Origin: an uncultured Bacilli bacterium
GTDB lineage: Bacteria > Bacillota_I > Bacilli_A > RF39 > UBA660
Assembly: GCA_934130265.1 (NCBI GenBank)
Contig: CAKOYC010000049.1
Location: forward strand, 1 to 7,718
Reading direction: 5' to 3'
DNA: 7,718 nt
Positions 5,887-7,718 of the stretch are shown one piece after another. A program made the translations under genes and the position numbers. The notes under the pieces are model-generated. The model worked only from the letters and a program-made list of their open reading frames with translations. It had not been told where the DNA came from and did no database searches. The stretch's first letter is position 1. The number at the start of each line of letters is the position of its first letter.

Positions 5887-6545
5887 AACTTTTTGAAAAC
5901 TTTTCTCCTGATTTCTTAAAGCTTTAACTATATTTTTCTCTTCTTTAGTTAAACAAAACTTTTCTATAAAACCATTTTCTGCTATTGAGTTATATTGTTC
6001 AGTAATATCTAATTTAGGATATCTAGTTGGTAGTTCATATTTTAATTTGTATTTTTATTAAACATATAAAATAAATCAGGATCTATTATTACAATTCCAT
6101 TTCTATTAATTATGGTATTTCTTTTTTTTACATCTTCAGTACATATTCTATAATCAGAAAAAGTTTCAAATAAGTTTTCTAGATTTTCTATATTTTCTAA
6201 TAAATAGTCCTTTTGTTCAAACATTACATTTACTAAATTGTTTCCTGGATAATATTTTGCTGTGTAAGCATCTACTATAAATGGTTTGTTTTTTATTCTG
6301 TTTTTAAATAATTCTATTCGATTACAATCTCTATAAATATCAAACAATTCTATAAAGTTTGGATTATCAATATCTTTAAGTATATCAAACATTTCTTCAC
6401 TTAATCGCCAATTTAATGTTGTTTTTGATGAATATTCTTTAAATACTTTCTCTTTATCATAGAAGACTTGTGTACATCCACCACTACTTAGATATTCCAT
6501 ATTATTTAATTTTATTTCTTGATATTTTCTATTATAGTATGCCAT
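5875..6545 (-). pseudogene. Small protein-kinase-like gene broken by a one-base frameshift
   Basis: From ATG 6543-6545 one frame runs 167 codons to TAA at 6042-6044. The -1 frame continues without a stop for about 58 more codons to TAA at 5875-5877, with a sensible sequence (YELPTRYPKLDITEQY). Adding one base to the A5 run (6052-6056) joins both into about 223 aa. Kinase-fold marks in the first part: a Gly-rich turn SSGGCTQVF (20-28), a beta-3 Lys in VFKEY (Lys36), a degenerate catalytic loop TEDVKKRN (Asp138, Asn143, the exact D-x4-N spacing of kinases) and IIDPDLF with Asp155 in the DFG position. The His of HRD is absent. It has its own promoter and a GGGGGG Shine-Dalgarno site 8-11 nt upstream. 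Without repair the product ends right after the metal-binding strand. The substrate is unknown. It could be a recent mutation, a sequencing error or a genuinely shorter protein. Confidence 0.7.
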
Positions 6546-6572
6546 ACTTTATTCTTCCCCCCACAAGTTAAT

Positions 6573-6592
6573 AGTATTATAGAGTATTATAG
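6573..6592. repeat. Exact tandem 10-bp repeat holding two -10 boxes
   Basis: AGTATTATAG occurs twice in a row. Read on the - strand, each copy contains TATAAT, so two -10 elements lie one helical turn apart. Confidence 0.85.
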
Positions 6593-6614
6593 TTAAAAAG
6601 GAAAATTTTATCAA
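6586..6614 (-). promoter_or_regulatory. Promoter of the kinase-like gene
   Basis: On the - strand: TTGATA (6614-6609), a 17-nt spacer and a perfect TATAAT (6591-6586). A second TATAAT sits 10 nt further downstream (6581-6576) within the tandem repeat. Confidence 0.75.
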
Positions 6615-6628
6615 TACGTAAAAATTTA

Positions 6629-6637
6629 TGCTATAAT
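6629..6637 (+). promoter_or_regulatory. Extended -10 promoter of the 301-aa gene
   Basis: TGCTATAAT is an extended -10. At the correct distance upstream lies TATCAA (6609-6614), a poor -35 that is also the -35 of the opposite promoter. The start would be near 6644, about 20 nt before the ATG. Confidence 0.65.
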
Positions 6638-6650
6638 TGTTATTACAAAC

Positions 6651-6656
6651 GGGAGG
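6651..6656 (+). promoter_or_regulatory. Ribosome binding site deciding the start at 6664
   Basis: GGGAGG lies 7 nt before ATG 6664. The in-frame TTG at 6637 overlaps the -10 box and cannot be on the predicted transcript. Confidence 0.9.
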
Positions 6657-6663
6657 TTTTGGT

Positions 6664-7569
6664 ATGACAATTATAGAAGCAACAAAATTTTATGAGCAAG
6701 ATTCAAAAAAATATAATGTATTTGAAAATAAGGAATTATTATCTTGGTTAAAGAGAACAGTAAAAAATGGATATCACCCTTTTATTGATATGGAAGATTT
6801 ACAGGAACTTATAAATAATATTACATTATGGTATGAGATTAAATATCCAGAACGTGAAATGGAGTATTATGAGGGAATAAGATATTCTGATTTTGAAGAT
6901 GTAAAATCACTAGCAAAGGTAATGAGTATAAAGCAATTGATGTATAGACTACCACGAGAACAATTATACTTGTTGGAGTGTGATTATCGTTCTACTGGTC
7001 AAGGATTTAGAAGTATATATGATGATAATAATGAAGAGGTAGAAGAAAAACCAATACTATTTATGAGTATATATAGAAAAAATGTTGAAGATAATCAATT
7101 TTTGATGAGTAGTAAATTACCTGGTTTTTTATTACATGCTGATACTGATAGTGGAAAGGTTCAAATTGATTATAATTTAAAAGATTACGTTGATACTGAT
7201 AATATTACACTCGATGAATTATTAAATTTATTTAAAGAAAAGTATAGTGAAGAATTTAGTTTTACTGAACTTGAAAAGTGTGTGTATGATCATAATTGTG
7301 ATGTTGAGTTAAGAAATAAAGTATTACAGTTAGTAGCGTTAAAAATATTATATTCTCATAATACTATTCCAGAAAGAGGCTATGAAAGAGCTAAAAGATT
7401 TATAAATGAATTTAATAAAAAGATGAATTTAAATATTTCTACTAAAGAGATAGATAGTGCAATTAATAAGGACTATTCTAATAGTGAAATAATGGGTTCT
7501 GTTATTGATAAAGAAAAAAAGCCTTTGGAAAAGGCAAGAATATTAGTAAAGTCATTATTAAAAAAATAA
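6664..7569 (+). CDS. Hypothetical 301-aa cytosolic protein, family not recognised
   Basis: I do not recognise this protein. It has no signal peptide, membrane segment or Cys pairs and is mixed charged. An N-terminal helical part (1-95) includes a region rich in Tyr and Glu (YPEREMEYYEG). A central part (about 95-160) looks like beta strands: LPREQLYLLECDYRSTGQG, then PILFMSIYRKN and GFLLHADTD. An acidic stretch follows. The C-terminal part (about 195-301) is helical, with LRNKVLQLVALKILYS, RGYERAKRFINEFNKKMN and a Lys-rich end. It is a single-gene unit: its own promoter, divergent from the kinase-like gene, and a strong terminator 12 nt after its stop. Base and codon use match the neighbours, so there is no sign of recent transfer. 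The shared promoter region hints at, but does not show, a link with the kinase-like gene. Confidence 0.85.
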   Translation: MTIIEATKFYEQDSKKYNVFENKELLSWLKRTVKNGYHPFIDMEDLQELINNITLWYEIKYPEREMEYYEGIRYSDFEDVKSLAKVMSIKQLMYRLPREQLYLLECDYRSTGQGFRSIYDDNNEEVEEKPILFMSIYRKNVEDNQFLMSSKLPGFLLHADTDSGKVQIDYNLKDYVDTDNITLDELLNLFKEKYSEEFSFTELEKCVYDHNCDVELRNKVLQLVALKILYSHNTIPERGYERAKRFINEFNKKMNLNISTKEIDSAINKDYSNSEIMGSVIDKEKKPLEKARILVKSLLKK

Positions 7570-7580
7570 TTTATATATAT

Positions 7581-7611
7581 AAAACTCGAACTGTGATAGT
7601 TCGAGTTTTTT
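7581..7611. terminator. Bidirectional terminator between the 301-aa gene and the tRNA gene
   Basis: A perfect 12-bp stem AAAACTCGAACT / AGTTCGAGTTTT with a GTGAT loop, flanked by A-rich and T-rich arms, so it can stop transcripts from both convergent genes. Confidence 0.92.
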
Positions 7612-7618
7612 GCTAATT

Positions 7619-7707
7619 TGGTGCACATGAAGGGAATCGAACCCATACGAAGAATTAACTTCTGCAGATTTTGAGTCTGCCGCGTCTACCAATTCCGCCA
7701 TGGGAGC
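7619..7707 (-). tRNA. tRNA-Leu (CAA), with poor acceptor-stem pairing
   Basis: An 89-nt class II tRNA with encoded CCA. Seen on the - strand: TGGCGGAATTGGTAGACGC (positions 8-9 plus the D-arm, typical of tRNA-Leu), anticodon stem GCAGA/TCTGC with loop CTCAAAA, so anticodon CAA (7671-7673) reading UUG, a long variable arm (GAAG/CTTC), and T-arm GGGTTCGATTCCC. Odd: in the standard layout the acceptor arms are GCTCCCA and CATGTGC, which form only three of seven pairs, and the T-stem has one T-T mismatch. Either the 5' end or the last dozen bases have changed. The core argues for a real tRNA-Leu; the acceptor mismatch leaves open a degenerate or heavily edited copy. Its promoter lies beyond the window. 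Confidence 0.82.
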
Positions 7708-7718
7708 ATCAACAAAAA

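Noticed and set aside
6048..6060. Programmed -1 frameshift in the kinase-like gene
   Set aside because: The sequence AAT AAA AAT does not form an X-XXY-YYZ slippery heptamer, since the P-site tRNA would have to re-pair on TAA. A simple indel in the A5 run is more likely.

Overview
This window is AT-rich, standard-code bacterial DNA. Stop codons are TAA or TAG, Trp is encoded by TGG, Shine-Dalgarno sites are strong (GGAGG, AGGTGA), and the exported proteins carry Gram-positive surface features: InlB-type and MucBP repeats, a sortase and a sortase sorting signal. Together with a tightly packed scpA-scpB pair, this points to a low-GC Firmicute (Bacilli, Erysipelotrichia or an RF39-like gut lineage). 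The exact taxon cannot be read from the sequence.

Layout. Bases 1-92 are the right end of an IS200/IS605-family element carrying tnpB, including the terminal hairpin. This element has cut off the 5' part of a surface-protein gene whose remaining 3' part runs to 756. Next is a cell-surface cluster on the + strand. It holds a 561-aa secreted protein with a MucBP domain and a PPMTG sorting signal (933-2618), a class B-like sortase (2669-3445), and a small secreted protein with a cysteine-rich N-terminus, three 26-residue DGSC repeats and a lysine-rich G5 domain (3494-4168). A small zinc-ribbon RNHCP protein lies on the - strand (4200-4505). It diverges from the chromosome-segregation operon scpA-scpB (4585-5854). 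Convergent with scpB is a small protein-kinase-like gene on the - strand. In this sequence it is broken by a one-base frameshift, and its C-terminal tail can be followed to 5875 in another frame. It is divergent from an unrecognised 301-aa gene (6664-7569). A 12-bp terminator hairpin and a tRNA-Leu(CAA) on the - strand close the window.

How the parts fit. The PPMTG protein and the sortase next to it look like an enzyme-substrate pair: PPxTG is the type of motif known for clostridial class B sortases. The sortase has no arginine anywhere after its active-site cysteine, although sortases normally need one, so its activity or chemistry is open. The interrupted surface gene ends in the same general layout (LPNTL, hydrophobic stretch, basic end) and may have been another substrate. 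ScpA and ScpB are housekeeping partners of SMC. The kinase-like gene and the 301-aa gene share a divergent promoter region with overlapping elements and may be functionally linked, but nothing in either sequence proves this.

The region is compact. Several hairpin terminators overlap the ends of the genes they serve, and convergent genes share them. There is no stretch above 300 bases without a gene once the frameshifted kinase tail is counted. I see no CRISPR array, phage gene or complete mobile element.
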